DNA of 50,084 nt from Allomyces macrogynus ATCC 38327 (GCA_000151295.1 GG745330.1:1561788-1611871), one strand, 5' to 3'; shown: positions 9,096 through 20,369, counted from the first letter of the stretch. Numbers and translations are program-made. Notes: a model not told the origin generated them from the sequence alone.

Positions 9096-11987
9096 ATGGA
9101 CCCACCCGCAACCCCACCGCGTCGCGAGAGCGTGGGCCCGCTCCTGCCCCCTCGCCGTTCGCCCGACGTTCTGGCCGCGCGTACTGCCGGTGCGCCTGCT
9201 GTCCAGCCTGTCTGGTGCCGTGCCGTCGACGTGCCATGCTACGATCCGGCCAAGCCCGCGACCGTGCACTGCCCGCCGCACCTGCACGCCATTGCGATCG
9301 CCAGCAGCAGCTCATCCGGGTCGCCGACAGCCGCCACCACCGGCAGCAGCACGTCGACTCATCTGCCGGCTCCCGCGTTGCCGTACCTCCCCGCCGTCTG
9401 GGACCTATTCGACGACAAGGACGCGGCACGGCTCGAAGCCATGCACGCCAAGGTCGCGCACTGGATGCGGTCACGTCGCGACGGCGCGGCTGCCGCCGAC
9501 GAATCGGCCAGTTCCGGCGACCAGAACGGCCTGCACCTCGCGCCGCCCTTCAACCCGCGCGTCATGGTCGAGGAGCACCTCCTGCACGAAGTGAACGTGC
9601 ACACGATGTTGCGGTACCCGATTTACTGGCCGGGCCCGATCGTTGAAGTGCGCCGTGCCGTCTGGTTCGTGCCTGCGCCATCGACCCCCTCCTCGTCCTC
9701 GGCTGCCACCGCGTCGCCGACGGCCCTGACCAAGTACATTCCCTGCGACCCGCACCTCGCGCGGCAAATCGAGGCCGGGTACCTGAAAACCAAGCCCTGG
9801 AACTTCACGCCCGTCTTTGACCCGAACGCACCGCAGGACGTACTGATCTCGCCGAAACCCATTCGGTACGACGTGCCAGACCACCGAGTGCCGCTGTTTG
9901 GTGCGGAATTGGGCAAGTATGCCGTGTACACGGACCCGTGCACGGCGTTTGTCCGAGATGATTCGGCCGTATCGAAACTGCAGCGGACCGTGCTGGCTGC
10001 GATGGGCGCGCCGCCGATCACTGCGGGTGGAGGGCTCAAGCTGATTCGTGGGTACGAGAACCTACCGCATATGGTCGCGAAACGCGATGCCGAGTTGAAG
10101 GCGGCGGCGGCGGCCGCGGCGAAAGCTGGCGGGAGTGCGGCCGTGGCGGCTGCCGCTGCCGCTGCGGCGTCGCGCGAAACCGCCATCGCAGCAGCGGCTC
10201 CGAGCGACACCGCCGACCCGAATGGACCCGCTGCTGGCGAGACCTCGGCCCCAGCGTCCAAGGCGCCGTCAGTCGTCGGCACCGCGTCCGACTCGGACGA
10301 ACCCTTGCCGCCGCTCGCGCCCGACGCGACGCCTGACCATCTCTTGCTCGCGATTCACGGGATCGGTGCGAAACTGTCAGAACACATTGAGTGGGTGAGC
10401 TTCGTCAACGACTGCGGCGACCTGCGCAAGGGCATGACCGCCGCCATCACGGGCAACGCCAAGGAACGGTACCGGTCCAAAAACATTTACGTGCTACCGA
10501 TCCAGTGGCGGCAGGCAATCCGGTTCGCGACGGAGCCGCAGGCGATTGAGACGGATTCGTCGTCGTCCGAGTACTCCGACGACGAATACTGGAGTACTGC
10601 AGAAATGGACCCGGCGGCCGCGTCCGTCGCCGCGGGTGGCGTCGAGGCCGCGCAGATGGATATGGCGCAGCAGCGGCGGAACGGGCCGCCATCGTGGAAG
10701 GACGTGGCGAACAAGGCGCTCGGCCGGTCGAGCTCCAACTTGCGCGAACCAACAGCCATGGACTTGGTCGCGACGGGGTCGGCGTCAGCGTCGGCCGAAC
10801 CCGATGCGGATCCGCGCATGATGCCGTCGCTCGAGGAATTGACCATTGAAGGCGTCCCGGCGATCCGCACGCTTGTCTCGGACGTGGTCCTCGACGTCCT
10901 GCTCTACCTGACGCCACGGTTCCGCGCGCAGATCATGACCGCCGTCGCGGCCGAACTGAACCGTGTCTACAAACTGTTCCGGTCGCGGTACCCGGAGTTC
11001 AACGGGAACGTCTCGGTGCTCGGGCACTCGCTCGGATCGATCATCGCGCTCGAATTGCTCGCGGGCCTGCCCGACGCGACCGCGGACGCCAGTGTCGAAA
11101 CGCCCGAATGGCGGCACGTCCCGCACGTCGACGCGTACCTGTCGGCGGTCGTCTCCAAGGCCGCGGCGCCGACCTCGTCCCCGACCGCGAGTCCCGCCGT
11201 CGACATCACCACACCACCGCCCGTCCCGCCGCGGCGGCACCGACACCGGTCGCTCGAACCGCCGCAACCGCACTCGCTCGCGTTCAACGTCGACCACTTC
11301 TTCTGTGTCGGGTCGCCGTCGGGGTACTTCCTGCTCCTGCAGGGCGCACGGCTGCGCGCGCGGATCCCCGGCACGCACCGGACCGGCAAGTCCGTCAAGC
11401 GGCCCAAGTGCAACCACTTGTACAATGTGTTCTCGATCTACGACCCCGTCGCGGTCCGGCTCGAACCGCTCGTGTCCCGGTCGTTGGTCGGGAAAGCGCC
11501 CTACAAGATCCCGTACCACAAGGGCGGCCTGAAGGGGTTGCAGCAGGGCGTCGAGCAAATGACGACGCGCGCGTGGGACGCGGTCGCGAGTTTATTCAAG
11601 CCGAGCACGCAGAACGCGGCGCGTGCATTGGTCGACTCGGTCAACGCCGCGCATGCCGAGGCCGCGAATGTCGAAGAGGAACCGACCGGGCGGAGGGGAC
11701 GGAGACGCCGTGCGAAGACCACAGACGATGGGATCAAGGCATTGAATCCGCGGTATGCGCGGGTTGATTTCGCGTTGCAGCAGGGCGTGCTCGAGAACCC
11801 GTACTTGGCGGCATTATCGACGCATACGGCCTACTGGGCCGATTTGGACGTGTCGTGCTTTGTCGCGAACGAGATTTTGCGCAGTTGTGGCGGCACGTCG
11901 ACGAGCGTGAGCCGGTCGGCGTCGATGGATGCGGTTTCGGGGGAGGGAGGTGCGGACGCGACGCCGTCCGACAAGAAGCGCGATTGA
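9096..11987 (+). CDS. DDHD-domain phospholipase (PA-PLA1 family)
   Basis: A single exon of 963 aa; the ATG at 9096 is followed by MDPPATPPRRES. Enzymes of this family hydrolyse phosphatidic acid and other phospholipids at ER/Golgi or mitochondrial membranes. The lipase nucleophile elbow GHSLGS is at about residue 642, after LLAIHGIG, the usual lipase beta-strand. The DDHD metal-type residues are in place: D in SIYDPVAVRLEP (about 781), D in RYARVDFALQQG (about 888), and H and D in THTAYWADLD (about 909-916). The N-terminal part has the family's WFVP and YTDPCTAFVRDD blocks. An Ala-run (about residues 330-365) and an acidic SSSSEYSDDEYW patch interrupt it. No transmembrane segment is evident, so peripheral membrane association is likely. 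It is divergently paired with the Osh1-like gene; both act in lipid handling, though co-regulation is only a guess. Confidence 0.93.
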   Translation: MDPPATPPRRESVGPLLPPRRSPDVLAARTAGAPAVQPVWCRAVDVPCYDPAKPATVHCPPHLHAIAIASSSSSGSPTAATTGSSTSTHLPAPALPYLPAVWDLFDDKDAARLEAMHAKVAHWMRSRRDGAAAADESASSGDQNGLHLAPPFNPRVMVEEHLLHEVNVHTMLRYPIYWPGPIVEVRRAVWFVPAPSTPSSSSAATASPTALTKYIPCDPHLARQIEAGYLKTKPWNFTPVFDPNAPQDVLISPKPIRYDVPDHRVPLFGAELGKYAVYTDPCTAFVRDDSAVSKLQRTVLAAMGAPPITAGGGLKLIRGYENLPHMVAKRDAELKAAAAAAAKAGGSAAVAAAAAAAASRETAIAAAAPSDTADPNGPAAGETSAPASKAPSVVGTASDSDEPLPPLAPDATPDHLLLAIHGIGAKLSEHIEWVSFVNDCGDLRKGMTAAITGNAKERYRSKNIYVLPIQWRQAIRFATEPQAIETDSSSSEYSDDEYWSTAEMDPAAASVAAGGVEAAQMDMAQQRRNGPPSWKDVANKALGRSSSNLREPTAMDLVATGSASASAEPDADPRMMPSLEELTIEGVPAIRTLVSDVVLDVLLYLTPRFRAQIMTAVAAELNRVYKLFRSRYPEFNGNVSVLGHSLGSIIALELLAGLPDATADASVETPEWRHVPHVDAYLSAVVSKAAAPTSSPTASPAVDITTPPPVPPRRHRHRSLEPPQPHSLAFNVDHFFCVGSPSGYFLLLQGARLRARIPGTHRTGKSVKRPKCNHLYNVFSIYDPVAVRLEPLVSRSLVGKAPYKIPYHKGGLKGLQQGVEQMTTRAWDAVASLFKPSTQNAARALVDSVNAAHAEAANVEEEPTGRRGRRRRAKTTDDGIKALNPRYARVDFALQQGVLENPYLAALSTHTAYWADLDVSCFVANEILRSCGGTSTSVSRSASMDAVSGEGGADATPSDKKRD

Positions 11988-12552
11988 GGTTGGGAGGACG
12001 GGGGTGGATGGATACCCGATTTGCACCCTGCGTTCATCGTCTTGCACGCTGCAATATAGCGTCTCTGTGAAAGCCTGCTGTGCCGCGGGCATGAAGAGCG
12101 AAACGTGGACATTTAGACCTATGTATCGAAGAACCGCCAAAGAACCGCCAAGAACCGCAAACATAAACAAACGATGAACGAGGTGTTTAGACGCGCTTGA
12201 GGAAGTTGAGCATGCGCGCCATGGCGGGCATGGCCCGCGCCGCAAGCGGGGTGTGATGCGGCGCCGGGATCGTCGCGAGGGGCGTCGGCAACGGGCGTGG
12301 CGTCGCCATCCTAAGAGTGGTCATACGGGGAAGTGGTAAGCGCTGTGATCGGGTGGCCGTCCAGCACACGGCGAAGTGGATTAAAGCGCGAGGAGGAGCA
12401 CGGGCAGGGTGGCATTCTCCACCCGAACACGGCAGCGGCACGAGTCGCGGTGGCCACCCATGGTCATGCAATCGCACAGGTCGGTTGACCCACTGGAGCT
12501 CTCAATCCTGCTCCCAACCGAATCCCGCCGTGCGCGCCGTCCACCATCGCCA
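11988..12552. other. Intergenic, 565 nt, between DDHD gene and uS13m gene
   Basis: It contains the 3' flanks of two convergent genes and one short open frame with coding-like codon use (12187-12309, listed separately). I see nothing else in it. Confidence 0.5.
12187..12309 (-). CDS. Possible 40-aa small protein or terminal exon
   Basis: From the ATG at 12309 the frame reads MATPRPLPTPLATIPAPHHT and ends ARMLNFLKRV before TAA. Nearly every codon ends in G or C, like the real genes here and unlike random spacer. The bases just upstream read TATGACCACTCTTAG|G, a plausible branch point and acceptor, so this could be the last exon of a gene whose first exon lies in 12320-12540. The basic, Ser/Thr/Pro/Ala-rich start would suit a mitochondrial peptide. 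I recognise no family. Confidence 0.35.
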   Translation of the reverse strand: MATPRPLPTPLATIPAPHHTPLAARAMPAMARMLNFLKRV

Positions 12553-12930
12553 TCAAACATACGTCGAGTAATCCTTGGCCAACCAGCGGCGGTTCAGCTT
12601 ATTCGCGGTGCGCGCGTTCGTGCGCGTGCGCTGCCCACGGACCGGCAACCCCAGCTCAAACTTCTTGCCCGTGACGGTACCAATCTGGCGATGGTGCAGG
12701 ACGCGGTTCTTGATTTCGCGCTTGAGATCGCCCTCGAGCGTCATCTTGTTGAGCAGCTCACCCAATTGGTTGATTTGCGCGTCGGTCAGGTCCTGCAGCT
12801 TGCACGCCGGGTGGATCGACAGCTGGTGGCAGATTTGCTCGCCGAGTTTCCGGCCAACGCCGAAAAAGTAGGAGAGCGAGACGGGCACTTTCTTGCGGTC
12901 CGGCAGGTTCACGCCGAGCAGGTGGAGCAT
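12553..12930 (-). CDS. Mitochondrial small-subunit ribosomal protein uS13m
   Basis: A single exon of 125 aa. It is the bacterial-type S13, not cytosolic RPS18. It opens MLHLLGVNLPDRKKV, as S13 does (GVNIPD). It has YFFGVGRKLGEQIC for the helix-two-turns-helix part, LEGDLKREIKNRV, and the diagnostic GLPVRGQRTRTNART block that contacts 16S-type rRNA. The C-terminus (NRRWLAKDYSTYV) is short, without the long basic tail of cytosolic S18e. No separate presequence is obvious, as in several fungal uS13m proteins (yeast SWS2). The start at 12930 is the only one that gives the full family N-terminus. It is divergent to the Pol I gene, with 514 nt between. Confidence 0.93.
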   Translation of the reverse strand: MLHLLGVNLPDRKKVPVSLSYFFGVGRKLGEQICHQLSIHPACKLQDLTDAQINQLGELLNKMTLEGDLKREIKNRVLHHRQIGTVTGKKFELGLPVRGQRTRTNARTANKLNRRWLAKDYSTYV

Positions 12931-13444
12931 CGTGGTGGTTGTGGTTGGACGGCTGGCGGTGGAGCGAGCGTGGTACCGCGCGTAAAGACGTCGATAAACG
13001 TCTTGCTGGCGGTTGCTGCAAGTATGTGTCCGGCGTTGGCGCGGAATGGACGAGAGCTGCTCGGCGGATGACTGGTTGATGGCAGCTAGCGGTTCACAAA
13101 GTGAACGGCCGGCCGAGGTTGATCACTGGCATGCCACACCCATCAACCTGGCTCGTGAACAACGCTGTCAGCTCCCCGCGACAGGTCATGTGCAAGAGTA
13201 TGACCTACCGCGCACATGCCTCTCCACACGTGCACCCGTTCATCGTGGTGATCGCGGCTCGCACGAGCACCACCGGCCCGTCGTCGACGATCGCGCGGTC
13301 CAGGACACTCCGCGCGCGCGCACCACCAAGTAACCAGCGGCGGATCGCAGCGCTCGACCGCACATGCCCCGCGCACGCTAGACCAACCATCACCACCACC
13401 CCGTCCAACCAACGAAGTGGCCGTCACGGCCCCCAACTGCCGCC
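12931..13444. promoter_or_regulatory. Divergent promoter region, uS13m (-) and Pol I large subunit (+)
   Basis: 514 nt between two divergent ATGs. No TATA box is convincing. The right half is rich in CACC/ACCA near the Pol I start. The sharing of upstream DNA by a mitochondrial ribosomal protein and a Pol I subunit could allow growth-linked co-expression; this is inference from position only. Confidence 0.4.
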
Positions 13445-16400
13445 ATGAACATTGCCAAGCCGGTGGGCCGGCAGCTCACCAATGTCGCGTTCGAGTTTTA
13501 CCGGCCCGAGGACATTCGTGCCGTCTCGGTCAAGGCCATCACGAACCCCAACATGTTCGATGCCTTTGGCCATCCAAACCGTGGCGGTCTCTACGACCCG
13601 GCGCTCGGTCCGTTTGAAAAGGGCACCTAGTAAGTGTCTCTCACGGCGAGGATCTTAATGGTGATGCGACCGGACGTTGACCGCGATTTCCGTCTCCGTA
13701 GCTGTGGGACTTGCTCGCTGAGCTCGTTCGACTGCCCTGGTCATTTCGGCCACATCGACCTGCCGCTGCCCGTCTACAACACGACGCTGTTCCCGCAAAT
13801 GTTCCAGTACCTCAAGGCCACGTGCTTCTTCTGCTTCCGGCTGCGGCTCAGCAAGGTGCAGCTCTACATGACCAAGGCCAAGCTGCTGCTCTTGCATCGC
13901 GGGCTCGTCATTGAATCGATCAACCTCGAAGACGCTGTGAACCGGTCGATTTTCGAAGAGGTCATGGGGTACCGCCCGGACGCGCACGCCAACGTGCCGT
14001 CCTACCTCGCGCGCGCTGCCGCGGAAGACGACGACGGCGACGAGGCCATGGAGGACAACCGGCCCGAGGAGGATCTCGAGGAGGACGACGAGGACGGTAC
14101 CGCGGCTGGGTCGGGCAAGAAGATGCCCAAGCTCGCGCCCGAGACCGTGATTGACCGGATCGACCAGTACGTGCGCGGCAGTATTGCCATGGGCGGTGTG
14201 GCCTCGGCGCACTTGGACGCCAAGGAAAAAGTAACCATGGTCACCAAGTACCGCCGCGAGATTGTCACCGACTTGGCGCGCCGTCTGGCGACCGTCCCGA
14301 AGTGCTCGCACTGTGGCGCGCACGCCATGCCGCTGCGCCGCGACGGCCACGTCAAGATTTTCCGCACGCCTTACACGCGCAAGATCCAGGTCGCCATGAG
14401 CGCCAAGGGGCTCGCGTTCACCGACGCCGACGTATTCATCAAGCGCGACACGCTCAAGGCGCAGGCGACGCCGCTGACCGCGCCGGAAATGCTCAAGCTC
14501 GCCGCGAAGATCAAGGGCAGTGCCCCGGCGGCGCCCGCGGCGAATGGCGGTGGCGAGGACTGGGAGAACGAGTCGGCGTCGTCGTCCTCGTCGGACTCGA
14601 GCTCGGACTCGTCGTCGTCGTCGTCGGAGAGCGAGGGCGAGGACGCCATGGAGGTCGATGGCGATGAGGCGACGGCGGATGCGCGCAAGAAGCGCCGCAA
14701 CGACGCGACGCCCGCCAAGAAGAACACGCACGAGTACATGAACCCGACGCTCGTCAAGACGATTCTCGAGCTGTTGTGGATCAACGACGCGCCGTTCCTC
14801 GACCTTGTCTTCCACTCGACCTTTTACGACGTGCCGCTCGTCCTCAACGAGACCGAGCTCGCGGCCTATCAGGCCAAGTCGTCACCCAACATGTTCTTCT
14901 TTGACGTGGTCGCCGTCCCGCCGACCAAGTTCCGTCCGGCATCCAAGATGGGTGACATGGTCTTTGACCACGCGCAGAACACGGCGCTGACCGAAGTGCT
15001 CAAGGCATGCGAGCGCATCCGCGACTCGCTCAAGCTGGCCAACGGCACCGCCGACCCGCAGCGCAAGTCGCAGCTGCTCTACCAGGTCAACGACGCGTGG
15101 CTCGCAGTGCAGAACCACGTCAACTCGTTCCTCGACTCGACCAAGAACCCGACCATGTCCAAGTCGGGCAAGCAGCCGCCGCCAGGCATTCGTCAGCTGC
15201 TCGAAAAGAAGGAGGGGCTGTTCCGCAAGCACATGATGGGCAAGCGTGTCAACTACGCGGCGCGGTCGGTCATTTCGCCGGACCCCTGGATCGAGACCTC
15301 GGAAATCGGCATTCCGCCCGTGTTTGCGACCAAGCTCACCTACCCGGAACCCGTCACGGGCCACAACGTCAAGGAACTCATGACGTGCGTCATCAACGGT
15401 CCCGACGTGTGGCCGGGCGCGACGCACATCCAGCTCGAGGACGCGCAGATGCAGTCGCTCGCGGACCTGTCGGTCGAGCAGCGTGCAGCGCTGGCCGCGC
15501 AGTTGCTGACGCCGCAGCAGACGCTGTCGAGCACGCAGCCGAGCTACGCGATCCACACTAACAAGAAGGTCTACCGGCACCTGCGCAACGGCGACATTCT
15601 GCTGCTGAACCGGCAGCCCACGCTGCACAAGCCGTCGATTATGGCGCACAAGGCGCGTGTCTTGCCCGGCGAAAAGACGATTCGCCTGCACTACGCCAAC
15701 TGCAACACCTACAATGCCGATTTCGACGGCGACGAAATGAACGTGCATTTCCCCGCAGAACGAAGTCGCGCGCGCCGAGGCCTACCTGATCGCCAACACC
15801 GACAACCAATACCTCGTCCCGACCGACGGGTCGCCGCTGCGTGGCCTCATCCAGGACCATGTCGTCACGGGCGTGCGCATGTGCGCGCGCGACACGTTCC
15901 TGACGCGCGACGAGGTGCAACAGTTGCTCGTCGGGTCGCTGCCGCAGGCGACGCTGCGCAAGGGGCCGATTCGCATGTTGCCGCCGGCCGTCATGAAGCC
16001 GCGCAAGCTCTGGACGGGCAAGCAGGTCATTTCGATCTTGCTCCACAACATGTGCTATGGGCTCGCACCGCTCAACTTGACGTCCAAGGCGCGCGTCGGC
16101 GCCAAGTACTGGGGTCCGCAGGGCGCCGACGAGGCGCAGGTCATTTTCTGCAACGGCGAGCTGATGACGGGTGTCCTCGACAAGTCGCAGTTTGGTGCCT
16201 CGGCCTATGGTTTGGTCCACTCGGTCTACGAGCTCTATGGGGCGGAAATGGCTGGCCATTTGCTGGGTTCGCTGTCGCGGCTCTTCTCGACGCACATCCA
16301 GATGGTCGCGTTCTCGTGCCGCATGGACGATCTGCTGCTCACCAAGCAGGGCGACAAGTGGCGCCGCGACTTGATCAACGGCGGGCAGTCCTTTGGGCAC

Positions 16401-18806
16401 GAGGTGGCTATGGAGTACACCAAGTCGACCAACGAGACGCAGCTCAAGCAGCAGCTCGAGGAGGTCCTGCGCGAGGACGAGAAGTTGGCCGGGCTCGATG
16501 CCGCCATGAAGGGCAAGATGAACGGGCTCACGTCGTCGATCATCTCTAAGTGTTTGCCCGACGGTCTCGTCAAGCTGTTCCCGGCCAACGGTATGCAGCT
16601 CATGACCGTGTCGGGTGCCAAGGGGTCGAACGTGAACGTCTCGCAAATCTCGTGCTGTCTCGGGCAGCAGGAACTCGAGGGCCGCCGCGTGCCCATCATG
16701 GTCTCGGGCAAGTCGCTGCCCTCGTTTGTGCCGTTTGACACGTCGGCGCGCGCCGGTGGGTTCATTTCCGGCCGTTTCCTGACGGGCATCAAGCCGCAGG
16801 AGTACTACTTCCATTGCATGGCCGGGCGTGAAGGTCTGATCGACACAGCCGTCAAGACGTCCCGCTCGGGTTACTTGCAGCGGTGCCTGATGAAGCATCT
16901 CGAGGGCGCGCGCGTGCACTACGACGCGACGGTCCGTGACTCGGACGGGTCGATCCTGCAGTTCTTCTACGGCGAGGACGGGCTCGACGTGACCAAGCAA
17001 AAGCACCTGCGCCAGTTCCGGTTCTGCGCCGAGAACATTGACGCCCTGCTCGCGCGGTACCAGCCGGACCAGCTCGCCAACAAGATTGACGAGGAGCTCG
17101 CGACCAAGACGGCCAAGAAGATCAAGAAGCACGGGTACTCGGACACGACGCTGTCCAAGCTCTCGCCCTACCGGTACCTCGGCAGCACGTCGGAGACGTT
17201 TGCCGATGCGCTCGAAAAGTACACCGAGTCAAACCCGGACAAGGCGCTCTACAAGAAGCACAAGACCGACTTTGACAATGCGACCAAGATCAAGACCTTC
17301 CAGCTGCTCATGAAGCTCAAGTACCTCAAGTCGCTCGTGGATCCGGGCGAGGCCGTCGGTGTCTTGGCCGCGCAGTCGATTGGCGAGCCGTCCACGCAAA
17401 TGACGCTCAACACGTTCCATTTCGCCGGTTTTGGTGCCAAGAACGTGACGCTCGGGATTCCGCGTTTGCGTGAAATCGTCATGACGGCCTCGGCCAGTAT
17501 CAAGACGCCGGCCATGACGCTGACCCTGCAGCCGGGCGTGACTGACGCGCAGCGCGACCTGTTCTGCAAGCAGCGGTCGCGACTCACGCTGGCTGCGATC
17601 GCGCAGCGCGTTACCGTGCGCGAGCGGCTCACGCGCGAGAGCTTGAGGCGCGTGCGCAAGTACAAGATCCGCATCGACTTGTTTGACGAGGCCGATTACC
17701 GCGCGCTCTACCACATCTCATCGCGCGACGTGCGCAACGTGGTCGCGCAGCGGCTCGTCAAGCGGCTCGAGCTCGCGATTCTCAAGGACCTCAAGAAGGC
17801 CAACAAGCGCGACGAGGTTGGCGAGGAGGAGCTGATCACGATGCAGGCCGACAAGTCGTTTGCGTCGCAGTTTGCGCGCGGTAGTGGCGATGACGACGAG
17901 GAGGGCGGTGCGTCCAAGGGTGCTCGCAAGGCGTCGAATGACGACGACTCGGATGATGAGGGCGACGCGACCGCGGCCAAGTACTCATCGCGCCGCAAGG
18001 AGTTTGCGTCGTACGAGGAGGACGACGAGGACGCTGAGATTCGCAAGGCGCTCGCGTCGGACGATGATGACGACGACAGCAGCAGCAGCAGCAGCGATGA
18101 CGAGTCGGCGTCGGGCAAGCGGGGCGGCGGCGAGGACGAGGACGAGAACCAGGTCAAGGCCGGCTCGTCGTTTGTCACGGGCTACTCGTTTGACACGCAG
18201 TCGGGCGCCTGGTGCGAGCTCGAGCTCACGCTGCCCGGCGAGTGGAAGAAGCTGCTCATGGTCCAGATTGTCGAGCAGGTTGTCAAGCAGACGGTGCTGC
18301 ACGAAATGGCTGGTATCGACCGATGCTACCCGGTCGTCAACGAATCGGAGAACGACAAGGTCGCGCGCATTGGCACCGACGGTGTCAACCTGCGCGGCAT
18401 GTGGGACCACGCCGACATAATCGACGTCAACTCAATCTACACCAACGACATTGCTCAGATCTTGGAAGTCTACGGTGTCGAGGCGGCGCGCGCGGCCATC
18501 ATCAAGGAAATCGCGGGCGTCTTCGACGTCTACGGAATTTCCGTCGACAAGCGGCACTTGTCACTGATTGCCGATTTCATGACGTTCGAGGGCGGTTACA
18601 AGCCCTTCAACCGCATCGGCATGAACAGCAACCCGTCGCCGTTCCTGCAAATGTCGTACGAGACGACGTGCAGTTTCTTGACGTCGGCGACGCTCTACGG
18701 TGACCACGACGCGCTCGACTCGCCGTCGGCGCGTATTGTCGTCGGCAAGGTGGTCGAGGGCGGTACTGGGTCGTTTGATGTGCTGCAGCCACTCATGGTG
18801 CACTAA
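13445..18806 (+). CDS. RPA190: DNA-directed RNA polymerase I largest subunit (Rpa190/POLR1A), one frame break
   Basis: Catalytic subunit of nucleolar Pol I, which makes the large rRNA precursor. Exon 1 is 13445-13629 (MNIAKPVGRQLTNVAFEFY...). A 72-nt intron with GTAAGT donor and CCGTAG acceptor follows. Exon 2 is 13702-18806. The splice rebuilds FEKGTYCGTC, the start of the zinc-binding clamp (CGTCGLSS, CPGHFGHI). The metal-A site NADFDGDEMN lies near 15717-15746. The trigger-loop/bridge region (GEPSTQMTLNTFHFAG) is near 17384. Acidic Ser/Asp/Glu inserts typical of A190 lie at 14020-14120, 14570-14690 and 17880-18170. The frame changes by one base at the CCCC run 15751-15754: upstream reads HFPAERS, while family sequence HFPQNEVARAEAY resumes one base later. 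Removing one C gives about 1762 aa, close to the yeast protein's 1664. The break is probably a sequence error, since the gene is essential and otherwise intact. Confidence 0.95.
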
Positions 18807-19406
18807 AAACGACGGTGCGCCTGGTTGATTTGTGGATATTTTGGCTTGATTTTGTTTTGCTTCGTTCGTGCATCGTTTGGTTCTGTTCTTGCTTGTCTCT
18901 CTTGTTTTCTTTCTGTCTTTAGTTCGTTTGGGTCGCGCGACGTGGAGTGCTGTTCATTTGCCAATTTTTTTCGATACAGATGGTCCCTCAAACTTTTGCC
19001 GGACTCCATTCAACAAGGGCGGGATGGTCATGGCTCGCTCGCGGAGCGCTCTCCTCGCTCCTACAGACCGGCGGCTGCGATTGTTCGAGGGGGTCCGTGC
19101 GAGTCTGCCAGATACGATATGGCCAAAGACACGGCACCGCTGCTCTGGCCACCCTACGCGAGGAACCCCTGGGTGGGAAAGGTCGGGAATGACGTCGGGA
19201 ACAGCTTCGCGTGGAGTTTGTGGGCCTCGTTGATGGTCGAGAGTCAAGGATCACAATCGTCGCGATGATGTTGTTGCAAAGACGGAGATCAAGCACGTTT
19301 TGCTTAGGTCAAGGTTGACCTTTGCACGACGGCCTTACCCCACATCACCAATCGCAACTCGACCGGTCACTTTCCGCAGACCGTTCCCGTCGCATCGCAC
19401 TCCACC
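18807..19406. other. Intergenic, 600 nt: 3' flank of the Pol I gene and upstream of the zinc-finger gene
   Basis: The first 150 nt are T-rich on the plus strand, as expected for a 3' UTR. The last part reads toward the zinc-finger ATG at 19407 with a C/A-rich leader. I see no further gene or repeat. Confidence 0.5.
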
Positions 19407-20369
19407 ATGCTGTCCAGCGCGACGCAGCAGACCCAAGTCCCGCTCTCAACCCCGAACACAACCATGCAGGCCAACTTGCCAAATCACGCGCCTCCGACTG
19501 GAAAGGGCAAGCGCCGCCGTGGCGACACCGACGACCAAGACGATGCCGAAGAACTGGTGCAGATGCGCAAGTGGATCCGGGTCGTCGATGAGCACGACGA
19601 CGCCGTCCCGGCCGAGCAACAGCAGCAGCAACAGCAGCAGCAACAGCAGCAGCAGCCGTCGTCGTCGTCGTCGGCAGCACCGCAGCAGCAACCAGCACAA
19701 GCGACTGCATCGAACCCACCCACCACATTCCCCGCCGGGCCCTCCTCTGCCGCGCGGCAGCGGTTCGAGTGCCAAGTCCCGTGGTGCAAGCGTCGCGCCC
19801 CCACGCAACAGGCCATCGAGCGGCACATGCGCGCCGACCACCGGCACCGGTGCGGTGTGCGCGACATGGGGCGCGTGTGCGGCCGTCTCTTCCCGTCGGC
19901 GCACATGCTCGACGCGCACCTCGAAGAGGGCCACTCAGCGTTTTTCTGGGCGCGGTACCGGCGCGGCGACTCTGTCTTCCCGTGCCTGTCGTCGCAGTGC
20001 CGCGAGTCGTTCCGGACGCGCGCGGCACGGATCGCGCATGCGGTCGCCGAGCACAAGTGGGATCTGGTGTGGGTGCAGGAGGTCAGTGCTCGGGTCGCGT
20101 ACGGGGCCGAGGCGCTCGCGCCGCCGGGGTTGGACGACGATGTGGATCAGATGGCGACGGGTGCCACGGTGGAGTCGGCGCCGGCGGGGGGTGCGAAGGA
20201 CGACGACGACGATGTGGTCATGGCCGACTTGGAAGCGCGCGTCGCCAAGTTGGTCATCCCGAGCAAGGTCGTGTTTGGCGGCGAGCGCGGACGCACGTTT
20301 GTGCGGCCAAAGGGGAACGACAAGAAGCCGCAGCAAGCGCAAGAGCAAGGGCGGCCAGGCTCGTCGTGA
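19407..20369 (+). CDS. C2H2 zinc-finger protein, ZNF511-like
   Basis: A single exon of 320 aa. The finger region spans about residues 115-210. The first finger is FECQVPWCKRR...HMRADH. The second is HRCGVRDMGRVCGRLFPSAHMLDAHLEEGH. The third is FPCLSSQCRESF...RIAHAVAEHKW. The second-finger pattern CGRLFPS-x4-LDAHLEE-x-H-x-x-FF is the signature of the ZNF511 family, whose molecular role is poorly known; nuclear location is likely. A basic KGKRRRGD near residue 35 may be a nuclear signal. A 13-Gln run followed by Ser precedes the fingers, and an acidic DDDDD stretch follows them. The ATG at 19407 sits in TCCACCATGC, a good context. It is convergent with the septin gene. Confidence 0.8.
   Translation: MLSSATQQTQVPLSTPNTTMQANLPNHAPPTGKGKRRRGDTDDQDDAEELVQMRKWIRVVDEHDDAVPAEQQQQQQQQQQQQQPSSSSSAAPQQQPAQATASNPPTTFPAGPSSAARQRFECQVPWCKRRAPTQQAIERHMRADHRHRCGVRDMGRVCGRLFPSAHMLDAHLEEGHSAFFWARYRRGDSVFPCLSSQCRESFRTRAARIAHAVAEHKWDLVWVQEVSARVAYGAEALAPPGLDDDVDQMATGATVESAPAGGAKDDDDDVVMADLEARVAKLVIPSKVVFGGERGRTFVRPKGNDKKPQQAQEQGRPGSS
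19617..19655 (+). repeat. CAG/CAA repeat coding for 13 Gln
   Basis: Thirteen in-frame CAA/CAG codons, with CAA at every fourth place, followed directly by CCG and a TCG run coding for Ser. The regular CAA interruptions mean it is not a pure, freely slipping CAG tract. Confidence 0.9.

Noticed and set aside
15749..15756. Programmed frameshift in the Pol I gene
   Set aside because: No known programmed site in this family, no recognisable stimulatory structure, and the second break in copy C has the same homopolymer nature.
15749..15764. 16-nt GT-AG string in the Pol I gene as a very short intron
   Set aside because: Far below the shortest intron here (58 nt), and its removal would delete the conserved HFPQ codons.
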